Source: Streptomyces caniscabiei
Lineage (GTDB): Bacteria > Actinomycetota > Actinomycetes > Streptomycetales > Streptomycetaceae
Length of the DNA stretch: 64,000 nucleotides
Direction of reading: 5' to 3'
Assembly: GCF_014930365.1 (NCBI RefSeq)
Contig: NZ_JABXWI010000030.1
Span: 1 to 64,000, forward strand
In this document: piece by piece, positions 8,126 through 15,630 of the stretch
Layout: every line of letters starts with the position of its first letter
How positions within the stretch are numbered: position 1 is the stretch's first letter
Translations under genes and position numbers: made by a program
Notes under the pieces: model-generated
The model's input: only the letters and a program-made list of their open reading frames with translations
Database searches by the model: none
Told to the model about the DNA's origin: nothing

Positions 8126-8431
8126 CTACCAGGACGACTTGCGCACCCCCGGCAGATACCCCGCGTGCGCCTGCTCCCGCAGACTCACCCGGGACAGCCC
8201 GAACGTCCGGAAGTACCCCCGGGGCCGCCCGTCCACCTGGTCCCGGTTGCGGACGCGGGTGGCGCTGGCGTCGCGCGGCTGGGCGCGCAGCTCCCGCTCG
8301 GCGGCGGCACGCTCCGCCTCCGTGGAGGACGGCCGCCGCAGGATCTCCTTCAGCTCGGCCCGCCGCTCGGCGTACCGCGCGACGATCTCCCGGCGCTTCT
8401 CGTTCTTCGCGATCTTGCTCTGCTTCGCCAT
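8126..8431 (-). CDS. rpsN: 30S ribosomal protein S14, zinc-independent paralogue
   Basis: 101 aa. The start MAKQSKIAKNEKRREIVARY and the C-terminus GYFRTFGLSRVSLREQAHAG, then YLPGVRKSSW, are diagnostic of S14. The long form lacking the CxxC...CxxC zinc ribbon identifies the zinc-free paralogue used when zinc is scarce. Its ATG overlaps the rpmB stop (TGATG), so it is translationally coupled. It lies in the Zur-controlled divergent locus and replaces zinc-binding S14 so that ribosomal zinc can be recycled. Confidence 0.95.
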   Translation of the reverse strand: MAKQSKIAKNEKRREIVARYAERRAELKEILRRPSSTEAERAAAERELRAQPRDASATRVRNRDQVDGRPRGYFRTFGLSRVSLREQAHAGYLPGVRKSSW

Positions 8432-8667
8432 CAGACCCGCACCCCCCGCGCACGGATCCGGGCGACCGCGGCCTCGACGCCGATGACGTCCACGGTCTTG
8501 ATCCCCTTCGCGCTCAGCCGGAGCCGCACATGGCGGTTCTCGCTGGGCAGCCAGTACCGCTTCGACTGGATGTTGGGGTCGAAGCGGCGGGACGTACGCC
8601 GGTGGGAGTGCGAGATGCGGTTGCCGAAGCCGGGCTGGGCGCCGGTCAGCATGCAGTGGGCGGACAA
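8431..8667 (-). CDS. rpmB: 50S ribosomal protein L28 (alternative paralogue)
   Basis: 78 aa: MSAHCMLTGAQPGFGNRISH then SHRRTSRRFDPNIQSKRYWL, the classical L28 pattern. It has one cysteine (C5) rather than a CxxC pair, consistent with the C-minus type. It is the first gene of the leftward zinc-starvation operon, starting 28 bp from the Zur-like box, with rpsN coupled behind it. Confidence 0.94.
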   Translation of the reverse strand: MSAHCMLTGAQPGFGNRISHSHRRTSRRFDPNIQSKRYWLPSENRHVRLRLSAKGIKTVDVIGVEAAVARIRARGVRV

Positions 8668-8694
8668 GGTGATGCACCTCTCTCGATCAGGTGA

Positions 8695-8715
8695 TGCAAA
8701 TGGAATTCATTTTCA
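8695..8715. promoter_or_regulatory. Zur-like box between rpmB and rpmG
   Basis: A 21-bp imperfect palindrome, TGCAAATGGA-A-TTCATTTTCA, with 8 of 10 half-site positions paired. The right half matches the TGAAAATGA element of Streptomyces Zur sites. It lies in the 61-bp spacer between divergent operons that encode only zinc-free ribosomal paralogues and a COG0523 protein, the standard Zur-regulated set. Confidence 0.75.
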
Positions 8716-8728
8716 GTAAGGTACCACC

Positions 8729-8893
8729 ATGGCACGCAACGAACTCCGCCCGGTCATCAAACTCCGGTCCACGGCCGGCACCGGCTACACCTACGTCACC
8801 CGCAAGAACCGCCGGAACGACCCGGACCGGCTGACGCTGCGCAAGTTCGACCCGATGGCGGGCCGTCACGTCGACTTCCGAGAGGAGCGCTGA
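8729..8893 (+). CDS. rpmG: 50S ribosomal protein L33, zinc-free
   Basis: 54 aa: MARNELRPVIKLRSTAGTGY, then TYVTRKNRRNDPDRLTLRKF and DPMAGRHVDFREER. This is a complete L33 without the two CxxC pairs of the zinc form. It is preceded by AAGGTACCACC and its stop at 8891-8893 is 7 nt before rpmE. It is the first gene of the rightward zinc-starvation operon. Confidence 0.95.
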   Translation: MARNELRPVIKLRSTAGTGYTYVTRKNRRNDPDRLTLRKFDPMAGRHVDFREER

Positions 8894-8900
8894 GGCGCCG

Positions 8901-9185
8901 ATGAAGAAGGACATCCACCCGTCGTACGGGCCCGTGGTCTTCCGGGACCGTGCCGCGAACCACACCTTCCTCACCCGCTCGACGATGACGAGCGAGAAGA
9001 CGATCGAGTGGGAGGACGGCAACACCTACCCGGTGGTCGACGTCGAGATCTCGAACGTCAGCCACCCCTTCTACACGGGCACCGCGCGCGTGCTGGACAC
9101 GGCCGGCCGCGTGGAGAAGTTCGAGAAGCGGTACGGCGCCAAGAACTCCGGGGCGGCCGGAGCGACCGGGAAGAAGCGGGGCTGA
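8901..9185 (+). CDS. rpmE: 50S ribosomal protein L31 type B (zinc-free)
   Basis: 94 aa: MKKDIHPSYGPVVFRDRAAN followed by FLTRSTMTSEKTIEWEDGNT and PVVDVEISNVSHPFYTG. It lacks the CxxC motif of zinc-type L31. The C-terminal tail is Gly/Ala/Lys-rich. It lies between rpmG and the COG0523 gene with short spacers, so it is part of the Zur-controlled operon. In other bacteria, swapping L31 type A for type B releases zinc from ribosomes. Confidence 0.95.
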   Translation: MKKDIHPSYGPVVFRDRAANHTFLTRSTMTSEKTIEWEDGNTYPVVDVEISNVSHPFYTGTARVLDTAGRVEKFEKRYGAKNSGAAGATGKKRG

Positions 9186-9190
9186 CCGAC

Positions 9191-10441
9191 GTGACCCAGC
9201 TGTCTGTCGCGATCGTCGGCGGTCTGCACGCCGACGCCCGGCGGGCCGCCGTCGAGGCGCTGCTCGCCGGGGTCCCGGGCAGCGTCGCGCTGCACCACGA
9301 CCTCTCCACCGCCACCGACGGTCCGGACGCCAGGGTCGTCCGGACCGTCCGGGACGCGGCGGGCCTCATCTCCACCGGTGAGACCCCGCTCGTCAACGAC
9401 TGCGCCTGCTGCGCGCTGCGCGAGGACCTCGTCCCCGAACTGGAGCGCTTCGCCGACGCGGGCCTCACCCGCCTCGCGATCGTCGAACTGTGGGACTCGG
9501 TCGAGCCCAAGGCCATGGCCGAGGTGGTCGCGGCCAGCGGCCTCCGCCTCACCTCGGTGATCACGGCCGTCGACCCCGCCCTCCTGCTGCCCTACCTCGG
9601 CAACGGCGACGACCTCGCCGACGGGGGCCTCGCCGCCGCCACCACCGACCAGCGCACGGTCGCCGACACCTTCGCCCGCCAGCTGGAGTACGCCCCGATC
9701 CTGGCCGTACTCGACTCGGCGGACGCGGACGACGAGGACAGAGCCCTCCTGGCCCAACTGCACCCGACAGCGCAGAGGGTGCCCATCGGCGACCGAGGCA
9801 GGGCGCCCGAGGTGGCCGCAGGCCCCGAAAGGGGCGCGGGGAACTGCGCGACCAGCCACGACGCACCCGCACCCGGCGACGTGCGCCAACCCCTACGGCG
9901 CTCCCCGGCCCTGCTCGCCGCAGCGTTCGCCGGCTTCGACGTGGACGCCGCCGCAGCCGCCCAGCACCCCGCGAGCGCCCTCCTCCCCACCGACGCCGAC
10001 GAACACGGCGTCACCACCCTCGTCTGGCACCGCCACCGCCCCTTCCACCCGGAACGCCTCTACGAGGCACTCGAAGACCTCTGCTGCGCGGCGGCCCGCA
10101 GCCGAGGCCGCTTCTGGCTGGCCGAGCGCCCCGACACCCTGCTCCACTGGGACGCGGCCGGCGGTGCCCTCTGCGTGGAGTCGGTCGGCCCCTGGCTCGC
10201 CTCGCTGCCGGACGCCGCCTGGGACATGGTGCCCCCGGTCCGCCGGGCCGCCGCCGCCCTCGACTGGCACCCGGAGCACGGCGACCGCTGCCAGCACCTC
10301 GTCTTCACCTCCCCGGGCCTGGACCGCGACGGACTCGAACAGCTGCTGGAGTCCTGCCTGCTCACCGACGCCGAGTACGCCGCGGGCCGCGACGCCTGGG
10401 AACGGCTGCCGCGCCCCTTCGACACCTTCCTGGAGGTCTGA
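9191..10441 (+). CDS. COG0523/CobW-family protein with degenerate P-loop
   Basis: 416 aa from GTG 9191, 5 nt after rpmE. The DCACC motif (C71, C73, C74) matches the CxCC metal-binding motif of COG0523 metallochaperones, and the C-terminal CobW_C domain is clear (TLVWHRHRPFHPERLYEALE near residue 272; QHLVFTSPGLDRDGLEQLLE near 370). The N-terminus reads VAIVGGLHADARRAAVEALL where a P-loop GxxGxGK[ST] should be, so the catalytic Lys and Ser/Thr are missing and canonical GTPase activity is doubtful. Residues about 209-229 are encoded by an in-frame copy of the window's dispersed repeat. It sits between rpmE and rpsR, which points to zinc allocation during starvation. Confidence 0.85.
   Translation: MTQLSVAIVGGLHADARRAAVEALLAGVPGSVALHHDLSTATDGPDARVVRTVRDAAGLISTGETPLVNDCACCALREDLVPELERFADAGLTRLAIVELWDSVEPKAMAEVVAASGLRLTSVITAVDPALLLPYLGNGDDLADGGLAAATTDQRTVADTFARQLEYAPILAVLDSADADDEDRALLAQLHPTAQRVPIGDRGRAPEVAAGPERGAGNCATSHDAPAPGDVRQPLRRSPALLAAAFAGFDVDAAAAAQHPASALLPTDADEHGVTTLVWHRHRPFHPERLYEALEDLCCAAARSRGRFWLAERPDTLLHWDAAGGALCVESVGPWLASLPDAAWDMVPPVRRAAAALDWHPEHGDRCQHLVFTSPGLDRDGLEQLLESCLLTDAEYAAGRDAWERLPRPFDTFLEV
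9821..9878 (+). repeat. Dispersed repeat, copy 2, inside a coding region
   Basis: GGCCCCGAAAGGGGCGCGGG, then GAACTGCGCGACCAGCCACG and ACGCACCCGCAC. This has the same core as the intergenic copies at 17568, 28037, 37575 and 57023. It is read in frame as GPERGAGNCATSHDAPAP within the COG0523 gene, between the GTPase-like and CobW_C domains. Confidence 0.8.
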
Positions 10442-10447
10442 ACCGCC

Positions 10448-10681
10448 ATGCCCCGCAAGCCGGAGCGCAAGCCCGCCAAGTCCCGCCCCAACCCGCTGGA
10501 CCAGGCGAAGATCACGTACATCGACTACAAGGACACGGACCTCCTGCGCCGCTTCATCTCCGACCGGGGCAAGATCCGCAGCCGCCGCGTGACCCGAGTC
10601 ACCGCACAGCAGCAGCGCCGGCTCGCGCGGGCCATCAAGAACGCCCGCGAGATGGCCCTCCTGCCGTACGCCACCCGCTGA
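10448..10681 (+). CDS. rpsR: 30S ribosomal protein S18, zinc-free paralogue
   Basis: 77 aa: MPRKPERKPAKSRPNPLDQA, KITYIDYKDTDLLRRFISDR, GKIRSRRVTRVTAQQQRRLA, RAIKNAREMALLPYATR. It has all the S18 landmarks and no cysteine. It is the last gene of the Zur-controlled operon, 6 nt after the COG0523 stop, followed by a tandem repeat and a strong terminator. Confidence 0.95.
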   Translation: MPRKPERKPAKSRPNPLDQAKITYIDYKDTDLLRRFISDRGKIRSRRVTRVTAQQQRRLARAIKNAREMALLPYATR

Positions 10682-10793
10682 AGCGCATAGCCCGAAGCGA
10701 CCACCTGAAGCGAACAGTCAGAAGCGACCGCCTGAAGCGACCGCCTGAAGCGAACCGTCAGAAGCGAATCGCCAGTGGCGAACCGCCTGACGA
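10680..10793. repeat. 13-bp tandem repeat after rpsR
   Basis: About eight imperfect 13-bp units of the form AGCGAMCRCCTGA start at the rpsR stop codon and run to the terminator. Two adjacent units (AGCGACCGCCTGA) are identical. No coding role is evident. Confidence 0.65.
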
Positions 10794-10809
10794 GAACCAC
10801 CCCCCACCC

Positions 10810-10852
10810 GGCCCCGGGGAGGCTCCACGACCTCCCCGGGGCCGTCCTTTTT
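10810..10852 (+). terminator. Intrinsic terminator of the zinc-starvation operon
   Basis: A perfect 13-bp stem GGCCCCGGGGAGG/CCTCCCCGGGGCC, loop CTCCACGA, is followed by GTCCTTTTT. It is a strong, canonical terminator downstream of rpsR. The remaining 296 bp to 11148 show no gene and probably hold the promoter for the DUF397 gene. Confidence 0.9.
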
Positions 10853-11148
10853 CCGCCATTCCGCGGAAGTCGCTCGCTCCGCCCTGAACCGCCCGGATCC
10901 CCACCCCGTACGGAGATATGTGGGCCCGGATGGAACAGGATCGCCACGTCTTACGTCTCTCTGGTGCCGTAACCGTGGGGACACCCCGCGTGCACGTGCA
11001 TCCGCTCATGCATCGGCACGTGAACAAAGCTATGATCCGGGGCAGTTGACCACCGCATCACTGGCAACGCAGACACCACCTGCAACACCGGCCACACCAG
11101 AGCCAACGCGCATCCAGCGCACTACTGCACCACCCCGGGGAGCGACCT

Positions 11149-11415
11149 GTGGACCACGACGTGTACGGCGTGGATGACGTGTACAACGGCATGGCCGCGA
11201 CGGAGCTGACCGAGCTCCACGCGGTGGCCTGGCAGAAGAGCCGGCACAGCAACTCGCAGGGCAACTGCGTGGAGTTCGCCCGGCTGCCCGGCGGTGAGGT
11301 GGCGGTACGCAACTCGCGCTTCCCCGACGGCCCGGCGCTCGTCTACACCCGCGCCGAGATCGAGGCGATGCTCCTGGGCGTCAAGGACGGGGAGTTCGAC
11401 CACCTGGTCGGATGA
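11149..11415 (+). CDS. DUF397 protein (WhiJ-associated)
   Basis: 88 aa from GTG 11149 with GGGGAG upstream. The DUF397 core is present: WQKSRHSNSQGNCVEFARL, GGEVAVRNSRFPDGPAL and YTRAEIEAML. These small proteins occur beside XRE-DUF5753 regulators and RsbW-like ATPases in Streptomyces, as in the whiJ and abaA-like clusters, where the regulator acts in development and the DUF397 partner is thought to modulate it. The other two members are at 11494-12015 and 12401-13264. Confidence 0.85.
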   Translation: MDHDVYGVDDVYNGMAATELTELHAVAWQKSRHSNSQGNCVEFARLPGGEVAVRNSRFPDGPALVYTRAEIEAMLLGVKDGEFDHLVG

Positions 11416-11493
11416 GGCCCGCCGTCGGCGGGCGACCGGCGGGATGCCACGGTGTGACACGCGTAGAACCGCGGCGCCGAAAAGCGCCGCGGT

Positions 11494-12015
11494 TCACCTG
11501 CGGGCGGAAGACGGGTGGCCCGGCGCCGGCTCCACCTGGAACAGCGCCCACACCACCTTGCCGCTGAGCGCGCCGCCCAGCGGGTGCCAGCCCCAGCTGT
11601 CCGCGAACGAGTCGACCAGGAACAGCCCCCGGCCCGACTCCGCGGAGAAGTCCTCGGAGTCGCCCGCGACCGGGCTGTCGTGACTGGGGTCGCGCACCGC
11701 GCACACCAGCCGCTCGGTCCAGCGCATCAAGTGCAGCCGCACGGGCGGGTCCTGGGCGAGACACCCTCCGTTGCCGGTGGGCAGACCGTGCCGCAGGGCG
11801 TTGGTGACGAGTTCCGAGACCACCAGGCAGACATCGTCGAAGCGTTCGCCGAGCCGCCACTGGTCGAGCGTGCCCCGGGTGAACTGCCGTGCCTCGCGCA
11901 CCGCTTCGTAGCGGGGCGGCAGCGCGCAGGACGCGGCGTCGGACACGGTCGCGGGATCAAGTGGCGGAAGTCCCTGCCGTAAGGGTTCGAGCATGGTCGA
12001 TCCATTCGTCCCCAT
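11494..12015 (-). CDS. RsbW/anti-sigma-type ATP-binding protein
   Basis: 173 aa from ATG 12015, with GGGAG 9 nt upstream. It has a GHKL fold: N-box VVSELVTNALRHG (N72), G1 box VRDPSHDSP, and G2 region AESGRGLFLVDSFADSWGW. It lacks a sensor or phospho-acceptor domain, so it is a stand-alone HATPase of the anti-sigma/SpoIIAB type that is abundant in Streptomyces. It is convergent with DUF397 (78 bp apart) and divergent from the XRE gene, completing a WhiJ-like trio. Longer upstream readings to 12267 have no start signal. Confidence 0.85.
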   Translation of the reverse strand: MGTNGSTMLEPLRQGLPPLDPATVSDAASCALPPRYEAVREARQFTRGTLDQWRLGERFDDVCLVVSELVTNALRHGLPTGNGGCLAQDPPVRLHLMRWTERLVCAVRDPSHDSPVAGDSEDFSAESGRGLFLVDSFADSWGWHPLGGALSGKVVWALFQVEPAPGHPSSARR

Positions 12016-12400
12016 GCGAGGCACTCCCGGGTGTCTGCGGTCGTTGCGATGCAGCGGTGGCGCGGGACCATGGTTTCTGATGCGTACAGCAGATGCAAGG
12101 GCAGATGCACGTGCACGCGCCCGAATTGGACCTTCACATACCGCTTGCTGAACATTTCTTCTGCCCCCTCGATCGCTCCCGACGGGTTCCGGCTGACGGT
12201 TTCCAGGCGACTTTCTGGCGATCTCCTGTGTCCGCGGGGTGTTCTTCGTGTCGCGTCTCGGCCACACTCCCTTCTCTCCTCCTCCGTCTCATCCGTCTCA
12301 GCAGTTGAAGACTTTCCATTTCTGTAACCGGGCGAGTGCGGATCGGAGTGGTTTAGTGGCAGACTGCGGCCCTTGAAGAAGTTGGGGAGGCTGGACGAAC

Positions 12401-13264
12401 GTGGGCGCCGGTGAATCGAGCGGGTCGGTGGTGAGGCGGATGCTGCTGGGCTCGCATCTCAGGCGGCTGCGCGAGTCGCAGGGGATCACCCGGGAGAAGG
12501 CCGGGTACTCGATCCGCTCCTCCGAGTCGAAGATCAGCCGGATGGAACTCGGCCGGGTCAGCTTCAAGACCCGTGACGTGGAGGACCTGTTGACCCTCTA
12601 CGGCGTCACCGACGAGACCGAGCGCACCTCGCTGCTCTCCCTGGCGAAGGAAGCCAACGTCGCCGGCTGGTGGCACAGTTACTCGGACGTCCTGCCCAGC
12701 TGGTTCCCCACCTACGTCGGCCTCGAAGCGGCGGCCCACCTCATCCGCAGCTACGAAGTCCAGTTCGTGCACGGGCTGTTGCAGACCGAGGCGTACGCCC
12801 ACGCGGTCGTCGCCCGGGGCATGCGGGGCGCGAGCGAGGCGGAGATCGACAAGCGGGTCGCCCTGCGCATGGAGCGCCAGAAGTACCTGGTGGCCGAGAG
12901 CGCCCCGGAGTTCCACTGCGTCCTCGACGAGGCCGCGCTGCGCCGGCCGTACGGCGACCGGGACGTGATGCGGGGGCAGCTCCAGCATCTGATCGAGATC
13001 TCGGAGCGCCCGAACGTCACGGTCCAGGTCATGCCGTTCAGCTTCGGCGGCCACTCCGGCGAGAGCGGCGCCTTCACCCTGCTGAGCTTCCCCGAGTCCG
13101 ACCTCACCGACGTCGTCTATCTCGAACAGCTCACCAGCGCCCTCTACCTGGACAAGGCCGAGGACATCGCCCACTACGAGCGGGCGATCAAGCGGCTCCA
13201 TGACGACAGCCCGTCCCCGGCCGAGAGCAGGGACCTGCTGCGGGGCCTGCTCCAGCTCTCCTGA
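12401..13264 (+). CDS. XRE-family regulator with DUF5753 domain (WhiJ-like)
   Basis: 287 aa from GTG 12401. The Cro/CI HTH lies at about residues 15-70 (LGSHLRRLRESQGITREKAG, IRSSESKISRMELGR). DUF5753 follows from about residue 100 (YVGLEAAAHLIRSYEVQFVH, GLLQTEAYAHAV, NVTVQVMPFSFGGHSGESGA, DVVYLEQLTSALYLD). This two-domain layout is that of S. coelicolor WhiJ, a developmental repressor. The 385-bp divergent spacer 12016-12400 holds the promoters for this gene and the HATPase; no further gene is seen there. Confidence 0.9.
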   Translation: MGAGESSGSVVRRMLLGSHLRRLRESQGITREKAGYSIRSSESKISRMELGRVSFKTRDVEDLLTLYGVTDETERTSLLSLAKEANVAGWWHSYSDVLPSWFPTYVGLEAAAHLIRSYEVQFVHGLLQTEAYAHAVVARGMRGASEAEIDKRVALRMERQKYLVAESAPEFHCVLDEAALRRPYGDRDVMRGQLQHLIEISERPNVTVQVMPFSFGGHSGESGAFTLLSFPESDLTDVVYLEQLTSALYLDKAEDIAHYERAIKRLHDDSPSPAESRDLLRGLLQLS

Positions 13265-13337
13265 GCGCCCCGCGAGTCTTCACAGAGTCTCCCGAGTAGC
13301 TCTCCAACTCCCTTTACTCACAAGTACGATGACGAGT

Positions 13338-13351
13338 GATCAATCTTGATC
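13338..13351. promoter_or_regulatory. Inverted repeat before the aldehyde dehydrogenase gene
   Basis: GATCAATCTTGATC is a perfect 6-2-6 palindrome 23 bp upstream of the start codon. Its core TCAA-N2-TTGA is the same as in the two putative PadR sites at 15631 and 15673, so the adjacent PadR may also control this gene. Confidence 0.5.
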
Positions 13352-13374
13352 GATGCCGACTGATTGAGGATCAC

Positions 13375-14835
13375 ATGTCGTCCTACTTCACCGACCTGGC
13401 CCAGCAGTACATCGGCGGCGAGTGGCGCCCGGGCTCCGGCTCCTGGGACATCATCGACTTCAACCCGTACGACGACGCGAAGCTCGCGTCGATCACCATC
13501 GCCACGGTCGACGAAGTGGACGAGGCCTACCGGGCCGCCCAGACCGCGCAGAAGGAATGGGCCCAGGTCAACGCCTATGCGCGTCGCGCGGTCTTCGAGA
13601 AGGCCCTGAAGGTCATCGAGGAGCGCGAGCAGGAGATCACCGAGGTGATCATCGCCGAGCTCGGCGGTACGCATCTCAAGGCCGGGTTCGAACTGCACCT
13701 CGCCAAGGAGTTCCTGCGCGAATCGATTCAGCTCGCGCTGCGCCCCGAGGGCCGGATCCTCCCGTCGCCGATCGACGGCAAGGAGAACCGCCTCTACCGT
13801 GTACCCGTCGGCGTCGTGGGCGTCATCAGCCCCTTCAACTTCCCCTTCCTGCTCTCCCTGAAGTCGGTCGCCCCCGCGCTCGCCCTCGGCAACGGCGTGG
13901 TGCTGAAGCCGCACCAGAACACCCCCATCGCCGGTGGCACCCTGGTCGCGAAGATCTTCGAGGAGGCCGGCCTGCCCGGCGGGCTGCTCAACGTCGTCGT
14001 CACCGACATCGCCGAGATAGGCGACGCCTTCATCGAGCACCCGATCCCCAAGCTGATCTCCTTCACCGGCTCCGACAAGGTCGGCCGCCACGTCGCCACC
14101 GTCGCCGCCCAGAACTTCAAGCGCACCGTCCTCGAACTGGGCGGCAACAGCGCCCTGGTGGTCCTGGACGACGCGGACATCGACTACGCGGTCGACGCGG
14201 CCGTCTTCTCGCGCTACGTCCACCAGGGCCAGGTCTGCATGGCCGCCAACCGCGTCCTGGTCGACCGCTCGGTGCGGGACGAGTTCACCGAGAAGTTCGT
14301 GGCCAAGGTGAAGTCCCTGAAGGTCGGCGACCCGACCGACCCGAGCACGGTCATCGGCCCGGTGATCAACTCCTCGCAGGCTGACTCGCTGAAGTCCGTC
14401 GTCGAGCAGGCCCTCGCCGAGGGCGCCACCGCGCTCGTCCACGGCTCCACGACCGCCAACCTGGTCGAGCCGTCCGTCCTCACCGACCTCCCCGCCGGCT
14501 CCGCCCTCCTCCAGCAGGAGGTCTTCGGCCCGGTCGTCTTCCTCGTCCCCTTCGACGGGGAGGAGGAGGCCGTCCGCATCGTCAACGACACCCCCTACGG
14601 CCTCAGCGGCGCCGTCCACACCGGCGACATCGAGCGGGGTGTCGCGTTCGCCAAGCAGATCGACACCGGCATGTTCCACGTCAACGACGGCACCGTCCAC
14701 GACGAGCCGCTCGTCCCCTTCGGCGGCGAGAAGCACTCCGGCATCGGCCGCCTCAACGGCGAGACCACGGTGGACGCGTTCACCACCCAGAAGTGGATCT
14801 CGGTCCAGCACAAGCGGAGCTTCTTCCCCTTCTGA
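13375..14835 (+). CDS. NAD(P)-dependent aldehyde dehydrogenase
   Basis: 486 aa from ATG 13375, preceded by GAGGATCAC. The catalytic set is complete: N155 in SPFNFPF, K178 in VVLKPHQNTP, E254 in LELGGNSALV and C288 in QGQVCMAANR. The order and the N-terminal IGGEWRPGSG fit benzaldehyde/vanillin-type dehydrogenases that oxidise aromatic or aliphatic aldehydes to acids; the substrate is not provable. An upstream in-frame ATG (13336) falls before the palindrome and has no SD. The following PadR family often senses phenolic acids, which would fit an aromatic aldehyde substrate. Confidence 0.9.
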   Translation: MSSYFTDLAQQYIGGEWRPGSGSWDIIDFNPYDDAKLASITIATVDEVDEAYRAAQTAQKEWAQVNAYARRAVFEKALKVIEEREQEITEVIIAELGGTHLKAGFELHLAKEFLRESIQLALRPEGRILPSPIDGKENRLYRVPVGVVGVISPFNFPFLLSLKSVAPALALGNGVVLKPHQNTPIAGGTLVAKIFEEAGLPGGLLNVVVTDIAEIGDAFIEHPIPKLISFTGSDKVGRHVATVAAQNFKRTVLELGGNSALVVLDDADIDYAVDAAVFSRYVHQGQVCMAANRVLVDRSVRDEFTEKFVAKVKSLKVGDPTDPSTVIGPVINSSQADSLKSVVEQALAEGATALVHGSTTANLVEPSVLTDLPAGSALLQQEVFGPVVFLVPFDGEEEAVRIVNDTPYGLSGAVHTGDIERGVAFAKQIDTGMFHVNDGTVHDEPLVPFGGEKHSGIGRLNGETTVDAFTTQKWISVQHKRSFFPF

Positions 14836-14870
14836 GGACGACCGCTTCCGGGGCCGAGGATCACGCCCGG

Positions 14871-14909
14871 GCAGACATGCACCCGCCCGTACCGGAGGTG
14901 CATGTCTGC
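14871..14909. terminator. Perfect 13-bp hairpin after aldehyde dehydrogenase
   Basis: GCAGACATGCACC pairs perfectly with GGTGCATGTCTGC across a 13-nt loop. It lies 35 bp after the stop and 80 bp before padR. There is no T-tract, so it is either an L-shaped terminator or a regulatory site. Confidence 0.6.
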
Positions 14910-14988
14910 GAGCGGCGTCCGGTGGGCCGGGGGTCCGGGGCGCCGGGGCGTGAGCCGGGGCGGCGCCCCCTGGTTCTACGCTGGGCCC

Positions 14989-15630
14989 ATGTCAGCGATC
15001 CGTCTTCTCGTGCTCGGCGCCGTGCGCCAGCACGGGCGGGCCCACGGCTACCAGGTGCGCAACGACCTGGAGTTCTGGGGCGCGCACGAGTGGTCCAACG
15101 CCAAGCCCGGCTCGATCTACCACGCCCTGAAGCAGATGGCGAAGCAGGGACTGCTGGTCGAGCACGAGATCGCCCCCTCCACGGCCGGCGGGCCGCCCCG
15201 CACCGAGTACACGATCACGGACGCCGGCACCGAGGAGTTCCTCGCGCTGCTGCGGGAGTCCCTCGCCACCTACCACCAGAAGCCGGACATGCTCTCGGCC
15301 GGCCTCGGCTTCATGGTCGACCTCGGCCGCGCGGAGGTGCTCGCCCTCCTGGAGGAGCGGGTGAAGGCCATCGGCGCCTGGCGCGAGGGCATCACCGAGT
15401 ACTACGCCCCCGAGAAGGGCCCGGCCCAGTTCGGGCACATCGGCGAGATCATGAACTTCTGGCTCCACTCCTCCGACAGCGGCGCCGAGTGGACCCGCGG
15501 CCTCATCGACCGCATCCGCGGCGGCGCCTACACCTTCGCGGGGGAGGGTGAGCCGTTCGTCGGCGTCCTCGCGGAGGGCCAGGACAACCCGTACGCGACC
15601 GGTGAGCGGCACCCGGGGGACGACCGCTAA
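14989..15630 (+). CDS. PadR-family transcriptional regulator
   Basis: 213 aa. The winged HTH is at residues about 5-75 (IRLLVLGAVRQHGRAHGYQV, SIYHALKQMAKQGLLVEHEI, GGPPRTEYTITDAGTEEFLA), followed by the PadR C-terminal dimerisation helices. The start ATG 14989 lies 6 nt after TACGCT, so the transcript is probably leaderless. The gene ends at the first of two TCAAGTTTGA sites that frame the promoter of the downstream ABC transporter operon, its probable target. Confidence 0.9.
   Translation: MSAIRLLVLGAVRQHGRAHGYQVRNDLEFWGAHEWSNAKPGSIYHALKQMAKQGLLVEHEIAPSTAGGPPRTEYTITDAGTEEFLALLRESLATYHQKPDMLSAGLGFMVDLGRAEVLALLEERVKAIGAWREGITEYYAPEKGPAQFGHIGEIMNFWLHSSDSGAEWTRGLIDRIRGGAYTFAGEGEPFVGVLAEGQDNPYATGERHPGDDR

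Noticed and set aside
10680..10793. Possible CRISPR-like array
   Set aside because: Units are 13 bp without unique spacers and no cas genes exist in the window, so it is a simple tandem repeat.
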